Assembly: GCF_003596405.1 (NCBI RefSeq)
Contig: NZ_QYUR01000006.1
Coordinates: 868,001 to 932,000, forward strand
DNA: 64,000 nucleotides
Direction: 5' to 3'
Source: Pseudomonas cavernicola
GTDB lineage: Bacteria; Pseudomonadota; Gammaproteobacteria; Pseudomonadales; Pseudomonadaceae
In this document: positions 46,381-53,774 of the stretch, piece after piece
Numbering within the stretch: position 1 is the stretch's first letter
Layout of the letters: every line of letters begins with the position of its first letter
Notes under the pieces: generated by a model
Seen by the model: only the letters and a program-made list of their open reading frames with translations
What the model was told of the DNA's origin: nothing
Databases searched by the model: none
Made by a program: the position numbers and the translations under genes

Positions 46381-47136
46381 ATGCCCGCCCCTGTGCTGTC
46401 TGGCCCGCAATATCTGCGAGAAGGCCTGAAGCTGGTGCTGAGCCCTGGCTTGCGGCTGTTCGTGCTGTTGCCGCTGGCGATAAACCTGATCCTCTTCGTT
46501 GTCTTGATCGGTTTTGCCGTGCAGCAGTTCAATAGCTGGATCACTGCGTTTATGCCTGACCTGCCGGAATGGCTGAGCTTCCTCAGCTATTTGCTCTGGC
46601 CGCTGTTCTTTGTGCTGGTGCTACTAATGGTGTTTTTTACCTTCACCATGCTGGCCAACATCATTGCCGCACCGTTTAACGGCTTCCTTGCAGAAAAAGT
46701 CGAAGTCGTGCTGCGTGGCGAGGACAACTTCCCGGCGTTTCACTGGAGCGAGTTGGTCGCCATGGTGCCGCGCACCCTTGGTCGTGAACTGCGCAAACTC
46801 GGCTACTTCCTGCCACGCGTCATCGCTCTGCTGATCCTGTCGTTTATCCCGGTGGTCAACCTGTTGGCCGCGCCACTGTGGCTGCTGTTTGGCGTATGGA
46901 TGATGTGCGTTCAATACATCGACTACCCGGCGGACAACCACAAGCTGGGCTGGAACGAGATGCTCGCCTGGCTGCGCGAGAAGCGCTGGCAGAGCCTCGG
47001 CTTCGGCGGTTCGGTGTACCTGGCGCTGCTGATTCCGGGGGTCAACGTGCTGATGATGCCCGCCGCCGTGGCCGGCGCCACCTTGTTCTGGGTGCGTGAG
47101 CGCGGCGATAGCGCTGTCACGGCTGCGCAACGCTAA
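46381..47136 (+). CDS. cysZ: CysZ sulfate transporter
   Basis: 251 residues with four hydrophobic segments ([80 protein letters not shown]). Conserved [10 protein letters not shown] after the second helix and [12 protein letters not shown] near the C-terminus are CysZ family marks. High-affinity sulfite/sulfate uptake for cysteine synthesis. Confidence 0.92.
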   Translation: MPAPVLSGPQYLREGLKLVLSPGLRLFVLLPLAINLILFVVLIGFAVQQFNSWITAFMPDLPEWLSFLSYLLWPLFFVLVLLMVFFTFTMLANIIAAPFNGFLAEKVEVVLRGEDNFPAFHWSELVAMVPRTLGRELRKLGYFLPRVIALLILSFIPVVNLLAAPLWLLFGVWMMCVQYIDYPADNHKLGWNEMLAWLREKRWQSLGFGGSVYLALLIPGVNVLMMPAAVAGATLFWVRERGDSAVTAAQR

Positions 47137-47175
47137 CGTCACATGGCTTACATGGCGCCAGTCGAAACTGGCGTC

Positions 47176-48342
47176 ATGACTGCCTCTCCCCTGCATATCG
47201 CACTGATCAGTGAAACCTTCCCGCCGGAAATCAACGGTGTGGCCAATACCCTCGGCCGCCTGTGTGCCGGCCTGCGTGAGCGTGGCCATCGCCTGCAACT
47301 GGTGCGCCCACGACAGGCTGCCGATCAAGGCCAGAAAAGCGATGACGAACTGCTGCTGACTCGCGGCTGGCCACTGCCAGGCTACCCCGGTTTGCAGTGG
47401 GGTCAGGCGTCCATGCACAAACTGCTGCGACGTTGGAAACGCCAGCGTCCGGATGTGCTGTATATCGCCACCGAAGGTCCGCTGGGGCTATCTGCCCTGC
47501 GCGCCGCACGGCGTTTGGGGATTCCGGTGGTCAGCGGTTTTCACACCAACTTTCAGCAATACAGCGAGCACTACGGTCTCGGTCTGCTGACCCGTGCGCT
47601 GACCCATTACCTGCGCTGGTTTCACAACCGCTCACAGCTAACCCTGGTGCCCAGTGCCAGCCAGCGCCTGGAGCTGGAGCGACGTAGCTTCCAGCGGGTG
47701 CAACTGCTGGCGCGCGGCGTCGACGGGCAACTGTTTCATCCGGCCAAACGCTCGACCGAACTGCGCGCAAACTGGGGCCTGGAGGCCAACGATCTGGCGG
47801 TGCTGCATGTTGGCAGGCTGGCGGTGGAGAAAAACCTCGGTCTACTCGGCCGCAGCTTTAGCGCGTTGCAAGCTGCCCACCCACAACATCGACTGAAGCT
47901 GATCCTGGTCGGTGACGGCCCGCAGCGCACCGAACTGCAGAAGGAGTTGCCAGATGCCCTGTTCTGCGGCGTGCAACGCGGCGAAGAGTTGGCCGTGCAT
48001 TACGCCTCCGGCGACCTGTTCCTGTTTCCCAGCCTCTCCGAAACCTTCGGCAATGTGCTGCTGGAAGCACTCGCCTCCGGGCTTGCTGTGGTGGCGTTCG
48101 ATCAGGCCGCAGCGGCTCAGCATATCCGTCATGGGCATAACGGCGCGCTGGCTATGCCGGGAGATGACGCGGCCTTTATCGACGGAGCCTGCTGGCTACT
48201 TGAGGATGCCGAGACCTTGCGCCGCGTGCGACTGAACGCTCGCCAACATGCCGGCCGGCAGGGCTGGGGAGCCATAGTCCAACACTTTGAGGAGCACCTG
48301 CGTGCAGCTCGTGAGCACGGTGAAATACTCCCATCTGAGTAG
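47176..48342 (+). CDS. Glycosyltransferase family 4, mannosyltransferase-like
   Basis: 388 residues from ATG 47176; ATGs at 47143 and 47152 are also in frame. IALISETFPPEINGVANTLG is the typical N-terminus of GDP-mannose-dependent PimB-like transferases; YIATEGPLGLSALRAARRLG, SGFHTNFQQYSEHYG and EKNLGLL and FPSLSETFGNVLLEALASGL (donor-binding E residues) follow. Acceptor unknown. The start overlaps an RNA hairpin (TGGCGCCAGT, CGAA, ACTGGCGTCA). Confidence 0.88.
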   Translation: MTASPLHIALISETFPPEINGVANTLGRLCAGLRERGHRLQLVRPRQAADQGQKSDDELLLTRGWPLPGYPGLQWGQASMHKLLRRWKRQRPDVLYIATEGPLGLSALRAARRLGIPVVSGFHTNFQQYSEHYGLGLLTRALTHYLRWFHNRSQLTLVPSASQRLELERRSFQRVQLLARGVDGQLFHPAKRSTELRANWGLEANDLAVLHVGRLAVEKNLGLLGRSFSALQAAHPQHRLKLILVGDGPQRTELQKELPDALFCGVQRGEELAVHYASGDLFLFPSLSETFGNVLLEALASGLAVVAFDQAAAAQHIRHGHNGALAMPGDDAAFIDGACWLLEDAETLRRVRLNARQHAGRQGWGAIVQHFEEHLRAAREHGEILPSE

Positions 48343-48554
48343 TCACGTCAGCGGCCCTGAGCAACCAGCGCCCGGTTAAGAACAGGCACTAAGCAAAAAG
48401 CGTTGGCCGGGGCGATAAACACCAGACTCAGCGCACTACCAGGCCAATCCGCATGCCGAACTCCTTGTCCGGTGAGCCGGCGCTTGTTGTGATAGTCGCC
48501 GCTTGCAGCCTTCACCGAACTCGGTCAGCCCAACCGATCACGGGTTTCGCCAGG
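48343..48554. other. Intergenic, no gene recognised
   Basis: About 210 bases between convergent genes. Plus-strand frames here are short and have no ribosome site. Confidence 0.4.
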
Positions 48555-48556
48555 CG

Positions 48557-48588
48557 AAAAAAAGCCCCGATGTGCCGGGGCTTGCAAA
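48557..48588 (-). terminator. Rho-independent terminator of the OYE gene
   Basis: Minus strand: GCAAGCCCCGGCACATCGGGGCTTTTTTT. GC-rich stem AGCCCCG/CGGGGCT then seven T. 44 bases after the stop. Confidence 0.9.
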
Positions 48589-48631
48589 GTGGCGCGCTGG
48601 CTAAACAGCGCACCGGGGGAAAACGACTAGT

Positions 48632-49741
48632 TCAGACCAGACTCATCAGCGCTTCGCGGCTGAAGGGCAGGATGTCCTCTTCGCGGCCATCGCGGACTTT
48701 CACCGCCCAATCCGGGTCGACCAGCAAGGCACGGCCAACCGCCACCAGGTCGAACTCCTGCTTGTGCAGGCGCTCGAGCAAGCCCTCCAGCTTCGCCGGC
48801 TGCGCGACCTTGTCGGTGTTGACCATGAACTGCAGGAACTCGCCGTCCAGCCCCACGCTACCCACGGTGATGGTCGGTTTGCCGGTCAACTGACGCGTCC
48901 AGCCCGCCAGGTTCAGCTCGGAACCGTCAAACTCCGGCTCCCAGAAACGCCGTGTCGAGCAATGGAAGATGTCCACACCAGCGTCCGAGAGCGGCTGGAG
49001 GAATTCGCCGAGGGCTTCTGGCGTCAGCACCAGACGCGCGCTGTAGTCCTGCTGCTTCCACTGCGAGAAACGGAAAATGATCGGGTAGTCCGGCCCGACC
49101 GCGGCACGCACGGCCTGGATCAATTCGATGGCGAAGCGCGAACGGTTCGCAAGGCTGCCACCGTATTCGTCGGTGCGCTGGTTGCTGCCTGCCCAGAAAA
49201 ACTGGTCGACTAGATAGCCGTGGGCGCCGTGGATTTCCACGCCATCCATGCCGATCGCCTGGGCGTCTTTGGCCGCCTGGGCGAAGGCCGCAATCACTTC
49301 GGCAATGTCTTGCTTGGTTATGCCATGCACGACCTCGACGCCGTCCTTGAGTTTCTCGCTCGGGCCATAGCCGGGCACGCTTGCATCCGGCTCAACGCCC
49401 AAGCGGCGTACGCTACCGACGTGCCACAGCTGCGGTACGATCTTGCCGCCTTCGGCGTGCACCGCATCGACTACTTTCTTCCAACCGGCAAGCGCGTCTT
49501 CACCGTAGAAGCGCGGTACATTCGGGTAACCGTTGGAGGCTTTATGGCCGACTGTGGTGCCCTCGGTGATGATCAGGCCAACGCCAGCGGCAGCGCGGCG
49601 ACGGTAGTACTCGATCACCTTGGAATTCGGTACGCCACCCGGCGAAAAGGAGCGGGTCATCGGCGCCATGACTACGCGAGTCGGTAGCTCCAGAGCGCCA
49701 AGGCGGAAGGGTTCGAACAGGGCTTTTACGAGGGCGGTCAT
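48632..49741 (-). CDS. Old yellow enzyme family NADH:flavin oxidoreductase
   Basis: 369 residues, FMN TIM barrel. RVVMAPMTRSF at the start, HVGSVRRLGVEPD, the substrate-binding GVEIHGAHGYLVDQFFW, and GSNQRTDEYGGSLANRSRF mark the OYE family. Reduces activated alkenes, quinones or N-ethylmaleimide-like electrophiles. It is divergent in arrangement from nothing; the TetR gene lies upstream on the same strand, and each has the same operator-like site at its promoter. Confidence 0.93.
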   Translation of the reverse strand: MTALVKALFEPFRLGALELPTRVVMAPMTRSFSPGGVPNSKVIEYYRRRAAAGVGLIITEGTTVGHKASNGYPNVPRFYGEDALAGWKKVVDAVHAEGGKIVPQLWHVGSVRRLGVEPDASVPGYGPSEKLKDGVEVVHGITKQDIAEVIAAFAQAAKDAQAIGMDGVEIHGAHGYLVDQFFWAGSNQRTDEYGGSLANRSRFAIELIQAVRAAVGPDYPIIFRFSQWKQQDYSARLVLTPEALGEFLQPLSDAGVDIFHCSTRRFWEPEFDGSELNLAGWTRQLTGKPTITVGSVGLDGEFLQFMVNTDKVAQPAKLEGLLERLHKQEFDLVAVGRALLVDPDWAVKVRDGREEDILPFSREALMSLV

Positions 49742-49771
49742 GCAATTCTCCTAACAAGGAACGAGTGGCAG

Positions 49772-49787
49772 GCGACCGGTCGTCTCG
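49772..49787. promoter_or_regulatory. Operator-like site upstream of the OYE gene
   Basis: GCGACCGGTCGTCTCG, with palindromic core CGACCGGTCG, 31 bases before the OYE ATG. The 14 bases GACCGGTCGTCTCG recur exactly at 50451 upstream of the tetR gene. Confidence 0.75.
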
Positions 49788-49816
49788 GCGCCAGGTAAAA
49801 AAACCAGAGTTTTGGA

Positions 49817-50437
49817 TCAGCGCGGCGTCAGCAGACGCTCCAGCTGGTTCAGAAATACGTTCAGGGGCGCCGCGCTGGCGCCGACTTTCATGCGCATCAG
49901 CGCACCTTCCCAGGCATTGCCGATAAATTCGGCCAGGGCTGCGCAGTCGGTTTCCGCGGGCAGCTCACCGGCTTCGCGGGCCGCCGTCAGGCACTGCGCA
50001 AGGATCTCTACCGAGCGTTGCAGAATGCTTTCCACTTGGGTGCCGATGGGTTGACAGAGCTCAGCCATCTCAAAACTCAGGCTGCCGATAAAGCAGTGGT
50101 ACTCGGGCTTTTCCTGCCGGGCGAAGTGCACCATCAATTCGCGGTAATAACCGACGATTCGCTCGCGTGGGCTCAGCGCCGGGTTGCCCAAGGCCTCGGC
50201 ATAACGCACCAGGCGCGGCGCGTAGAGATGCTCCAGGGCCTGCAAGGCGAAGTCTTCCTTGCTGGCGAAGTAGTGATAGAAGGAGCCCTTGGGAATCCCG
50301 GCGGCCTGCACGATTTCCTGCACGCCGGTGCCGTGATAACCGCGGCGGGTCATCACCTGGGCGCCTTTGGCAAGGATCAGGTCACGCTTGTCGAGTCGGA
50401 TGCTGCTGTTTGTGGCGCTGGTCATAGTGCTGTTCAT
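49817..50437 (-). CDS. TetR-family repressor, likely of the OYE gene (NemR-like)
   Basis: 206 residues; ATG 50437 or 50425. N-terminal HTH RRGYHGTGVQEIVQAAGIPK, GSFYHYFASKEDFALQALEH; a C-terminal TetR_C domain with cysteine in HCFIGSLSFEMAELC. NemR senses electrophiles through such a cysteine, and the OYE gene downstream fits that role. The shared palindrome upstream of both genes suggests autoregulation. Confidence 0.9.
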   Translation of the reverse strand: MNSTMTSATNSSIRLDKRDLILAKGAQVMTRRGYHGTGVQEIVQAAGIPKGSFYHYFASKEDFALQALEHLYAPRLVRYAEALGNPALSPRERIVGYYRELMVHFARQEKPEYHCFIGSLSFEMAELCQPIGTQVESILQRSVEILAQCLTAAREAGELPAETDCAALAEFIGNAWEGALMRMKVGASAAPLNVFLNQLERLLTPR

Positions 50438-50450
50438 GGCGCAAGCATAT

Positions 50451-50464
50451 GACCGGTCGTCTCG
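50451..50464. promoter_or_regulatory. Operator-like site upstream of the tetR gene
   Basis: GACCGGTCGTCTCG, 14 bases before the tetR ATG. Identical to bases 49774-49787. Confidence 0.75.
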
Positions 50465-50590
50465 CTGAGCCCAGCACTATTGATTTGCGTGATTGAGGGC
50501 TAGAACTAGAAGCGGGTGTCGAGCGCGAGATCGGAATCAAACTCTCGCTATCCCAAACACCGTCGTTCCCGCGCAGCCGGGAACCCAGCG

Positions 50591-50860
50591 TCAGCCCTGG
50601 CGGTCGGCACGGATCACGCTGTGCTCAGCGTTGAATTCGCCCTGGTTGTCGAACTCTAAACTCTTGCGCTGGGTGCCGAGCAATTGGGCTTTCTGCAATT
50701 CGTATGCTTCGAAGGGCAGGCCGCGACGGCTCAGGTCTTCGAGGGCCAGTTGCCGGGTTTCATCGGCGCTGTAGGGATGCAGTTCCAGGGCGGAATGCCC
50801 GGCACAGCCGGCGAGAACAGCGGTGGTCAGCAACAGGGCGAGAGCGAGCAAGCGATTCAT
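50591..50860 (-). CDS. Small lipoprotein, function unknown
   Basis: 89 residues from ATG 50860, with AGGAGG 7 bases upstream. Signal peptide LLALALLLTTAVLAGC with lipobox cysteine C19. The mature part is short and polar (SADETRQLALEDLSRRGLPF). I do not know the family. Stands alone. Confidence 0.8.
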   Translation of the reverse strand: MNRLLALALLLTTAVLAGCAGHSALELHPYSADETRQLALEDLSRRGLPFEAYELQKAQLLGTQRKSLEFDNQGEFNAEHSVIRADRQG

Positions 50861-50976
50861 GGGAGCCTCCTGAAAGTGCATTTGTCTGGAATGCGTTCAG
50901 GCTACTCGCCGCCTCCCGGCAGCAGAAATCATCGCTCTCGATACCGTCTATTGACTGCCTTGCTCGGCCGCTTGCC

Positions 50977-51459
50977 TCAAGCCAGGGCTTTTTCGATAGC
51001 CTGAATCACGGCGGGGTCATCCGGCGGGGTGCGTGGCGAAAAGCGCGCCAGCACCCGGCCATCCTGGCCTACCAGAAACTTCTCGAAATTCCAGGTGATA
51101 TCACCGGGGAATTCGGCGCCCTCGCCCACCAGCAAACGATACAACGGATGGCGGCCAGGGCCATTCACCTCGAGCTTGCTGCCCAGCGGAAAACTCACGC
51201 CATAGTTGAGGCTGCAGAATTCGCGGATCTCGTCTTCGCTACCCGGTTCCTGGCCAGCGAACTGGTTGCACGGCAAGCCGAGGACGCTGAAACCCTGGTC
51301 GCGGTATTGCTGATAAAGACTTTCCAAACCAGCGTACTGCGGCGTCAACCCGCATTTGGAGGCGACATTAACCACCAGCAACACCTGACCCTTGAAGGGC
51401 GCAAGCGGCAACTCCTGGCCATCTAGGGCACGTAAATTGATGTCGTGAAAGGCACTCAT
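50977..51459 (-). CDS. Glutathione peroxidase-like protein
   Basis: 160 residues from ATG 51459 (frame open to 51489). Peroxidatic C36 in VNVASKCGLTPQ, Q66 of GLPCNQFAGQEPG, and W123/N124 in ITWNFEKFLV complete the catalytic set. In bacteria such enzymes usually use thioredoxin. It follows slyD after a terminator. Confidence 0.93.
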   Translation of the reverse strand: MSAFHDINLRALDGQELPLAPFKGQVLLVVNVASKCGLTPQYAGLESLYQQYRDQGFSVLGLPCNQFAGQEPGSEDEIREFCSLNYGVSFPLGSKLEVNGPGRHPLYRLLVGEGAEFPGDITWNFEKFLVGQDGRVLARFSPRTPPDDPAVIQAIEKALA

Positions 51460-51485
51460 GACGAACTCCCAATAAAACACAACGG

Positions 51486-51513
51486 ACAAAAAAGGCGCCC
51501 GTAGGCGCCTTCT
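51486..51513 (-). terminator. Rho-independent terminator of slyD
   Basis: Minus strand: AAGGCGCC, TACG loop, GGCGCCTTTTTTG. The stem is 8 bp, followed by T-run. Lies between slyD and the glutathione peroxidase gene. Confidence 0.88.
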
Positions 51514-51551
51514 CAGTATTCCCAGTCTGCCGCCTTAGCAGCTTAGCTGAA

Positions 51552-52037
51552 TCAATGGTGGTGACCACCTTCGCCGTGCACGTGACCATGAGCGATTTCT
51601 TCTTCGCTGGCGTCACGCACTGCAACGATTTTGATCTGGAAGTTCAGGCGTTGACCCGCCAGCGGGTGGTTGCCATCGACCGTCACGTCATCGCCATCGA
51701 GGTCGCGGATGGTGACGATCTGCATGCTGCCGTCCGGAGCGGAGGCGTGGAACTGCATGCCGACTTCCAACTCGTCGACGCCTTCGAACATGCTACGGCT
51801 CAGCGTGCTGACCAGTTCGGCGCTGTACTCGCCGTAGGCTTCTTCTGGCTCAACGGCCACAGTCAGCTCGTCACCGGCTTGTTTGCCGACCAGAGCCTTT
51901 TCCAGACCGACGATGATGTTGCCTGCACCTTGCAGGTAGACCAGCGGAGCGCCGCCAGCGGAGCTGTCGATCACCTCACCGGCGTCGTTGGTCAGGGTAT
52001 AGTCGATGGAGACAGCCTTATTGGCGGCGATCAGCAT
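51552..52037 (-). CDS. slyD: SlyD, FKBP-type peptidyl-prolyl isomerase
   Basis: 161 residues. FKBP core (KAVSIDYTLTNDAGEVIDSS; GAGNIIVGLEKALVGKQAGD) with the insert-in-flap domain (LVSTLSRSMFEGVDELEVGM) and a histidine-rich tail (HGHVHGEGGHHH) that binds nickel. Acts in folding and hydrogenase/metal delivery. ATG 52037. Confidence 0.93.
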   Translation of the reverse strand: MLIAANKAVSIDYTLTNDAGEVIDSSAGGAPLVYLQGAGNIIVGLEKALVGKQAGDELTVAVEPEEAYGEYSAELVSTLSRSMFEGVDELEVGMQFHASAPDGSMQIVTIRDLDGDDVTVDGNHPLAGQRLNFQIKIVAVRDASEEEIAHGHVHGEGGHHH

Positions 52038-52049
52038 GGGGCGAGACCT

Positions 52050-52361
52050 TTGCGAAAGATTGTAGAACGGGCAAGTTTAACCAAGCAGCCGGCCGAAAGC
52101 GACCCGAGCACTGACGGACGGCCGAGCGCCAGTGCTTCCCGTATTCTTGGCTTTCGTCAGGACGAGGACGGCCATTGGGTGGCAGTCCTGTCCTGCGGCC
52201 ATACTCAGCACCTGCGCCACCAACCGCCTTGGCAGGCGCGCAGCTGGGTGCTCGATCCCCTGCAACGGCAAGCACAGATCGGCCAGTTGTTCCCCTGTGG
52301 CTGGTGTGCCCAGGATCGAGGCTCCGTTGACGAAAGCGAGCCTAAGCAAACCAAGGAGTAA
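52050..52361 (+). CDS. DUF3565 (pressure-regulated-like) protein
   Basis: 103 residues if TTG 52050 is used, the only start codon in frame before the conserved part. The family pattern is complete: [36 protein letters not shown] and FPCGWCAQD, with C/H positions suggesting a metal site. The gene start is only 12 bases from the divergent slyD start, so promoters overlap. The stop is 2 bases before the ackA ATG, suggesting an operon with ackA-pta. Start is uncertain. Confidence 0.75.
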   Translation: MRKIVERASLTKQPAESDPSTDGRPSASASRILGFRQDEDGHWVAVLSCGHTQHLRHQPPWQARSWVLDPLQRQAQIGQLFPCGWCAQDRGSVDESEPKQTKE

Positions 52362-52363
52362 CG

Positions 52364-53551
52364 ATGCCTGCACGCAATATTCTGGTAATCAACTGCGGCA
52401 GCTCGTCGATCAAGTTCGCCTTGGTCAACGAGGCCCACTCGCAGTTTACGTTGAGCGGGATCGCGGAACGCCTGGGCAGCCATGATGCCGTGCTGCACTG
52501 GCAACGCGGTGGCGAAAGGGACAGCCTGATGATCCCCAATGCCGACCACCGCGCCGCGCTCTCGCAGTTGCTGCCACTGGTGCACGGCGCGGCCGGCGGC
52601 AAATTGCACGGCATCGGCCACCGTGTGGTGCACGGCGGCGAACGCTTCACCAGCGCCCGCAAAATCGACGCGCAGGTATTGGCGGCGATCCAGGCCACCG
52701 CGCCCCTGGCGCCGCTGCATAACCCGGCCAATTTGTTGGGCATCGAGGCGGCTATCAAGCTCTACCCGAACCTGACCCAGGTCGCGGTATTCGACACCGC
52801 CTTCCACCAGACCCTGCCCGAATACGCCTATCGTTATGCCCTGCCGGAGCAGCTGTACCGCGAGCACGGTGTTCGCCGTTATGGCTTCCACGGCACCAGC
52901 CACCGCTACGTCAGCCATCGCGCGGCCGAGCTGGCCGGCCTGGCGGTTGGCGATAGCAGTTGGCTGTCGGCGCATCTGGGCAATGGTTGCTCGACCTGCG
53001 CCATCGTCAATGGCCAAAGCCGTGACACCAGCATGGGCCTGACCCCGTTGGAAGGCTTGGCGATGGGCACCCGCAGTGGTGATGTCGACCCCAACCTGCA
53101 CAGCCATCTGGCCCGCACCCTCGGTTGGAGCCTGGAGCAGATCGAACAGATGCTGAACCACGACAGCGGCTTGAAAGGCTTGTCCGGCCTGTCCAATGAC
53201 ATGCGCAGCCTGGAGCAGGCGCGCGAGCAAGGCCATGCGGGGGCGACCCTGGCCATCGAAGTGTTCTGCTATCGCCTGGCAAAGTCCCTGGCAGCGATGA
53301 GCTGCGCCCTGTCGCAACTGGACGGGCTGATCTTCACCGGCGGTATCGGCGAGAACTCACCGCTGATCCGTAGCAAAACCGTGGCCCATCTCAAGTTGCT
53401 CAACCTCGCGCTCGACCAGCAGGCCAACGCCCGCTGCATCCGTGGCATCGCCGGGCCGATCCAGGCTTATGGTCACCCGCGCGTATTGGTGGTGCCGACC
53501 AACGAGGAGCGCCAGATCGCCCTGGACACCTTGGCGTTGCTCACTAACTAA
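52364..53551 (+). CDS. ackA: AckA, acetate kinase
   Basis: 395 residues. [14 protein letters not shown] is the N-terminal phosphate-binding motif; [15 protein letters not shown] and [19 protein letters not shown] are the second signature; [16 protein letters not shown] follows. Interconverts acetate and acetyl phosphate with ATP. AAGGAG lies 6 bases before the ATG. pta follows after ~220 bases containing repeats. Confidence 0.96.
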   Translation: MPARNILVINCGSSSIKFALVNEAHSQFTLSGIAERLGSHDAVLHWQRGGERDSLMIPNADHRAALSQLLPLVHGAAGGKLHGIGHRVVHGGERFTSARKIDAQVLAAIQATAPLAPLHNPANLLGIEAAIKLYPNLTQVAVFDTAFHQTLPEYAYRYALPEQLYREHGVRRYGFHGTSHRYVSHRAAELAGLAVGDSSWLSAHLGNGCSTCAIVNGQSRDTSMGLTPLEGLAMGTRSGDVDPNLHSHLARTLGWSLEQIEQMLNHDSGLKGLSGLSNDMRSLEQAREQGHAGATLAIEVFCYRLAKSLAAMSCALSQLDGLIFTGGIGENSPLIRSKTVAHLKLLNLALDQQANARCIRGIAGPIQAYGHPRVLVVPTNEERQIALDTLALLTN

Positions 53552-53575
53552 TATGATCGGATAGGGGCGAACTCA

Positions 53576-53715
53576 TTGGCTATGTCCGGTTAGATGTTGA
53601 GCGGGCTGTTGTTCTCCGCAGGAGCGGGCCATGCCCGCGATGGGCGTTTCGCGGGCATGGCCCGCTCCTACAGGTTTTTTGCTTTTCCAATGTGCCTTAA
53701 TTCAGACATAGCCAA
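53576..53715. repeat. Repeat nest between ackA and pta
   Basis: Outer 11-bp inverted ends TTGGCTATGTC (53576-53586) and GACATAGCCAA (53705-53715). Inside is the 'GTAGGAGCGGGCCATGCCCGC' palindrome, copy 2 (53619-53672), followed by a run of T, so it may end or weaken ackA transcription. Confidence 0.75.
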
Positions 53716-53774
53716 CGAATGTGTCCAGCGTGACCCCAGTGGGCGAATCGATTCGCCCCCACACAGGAAATGAC

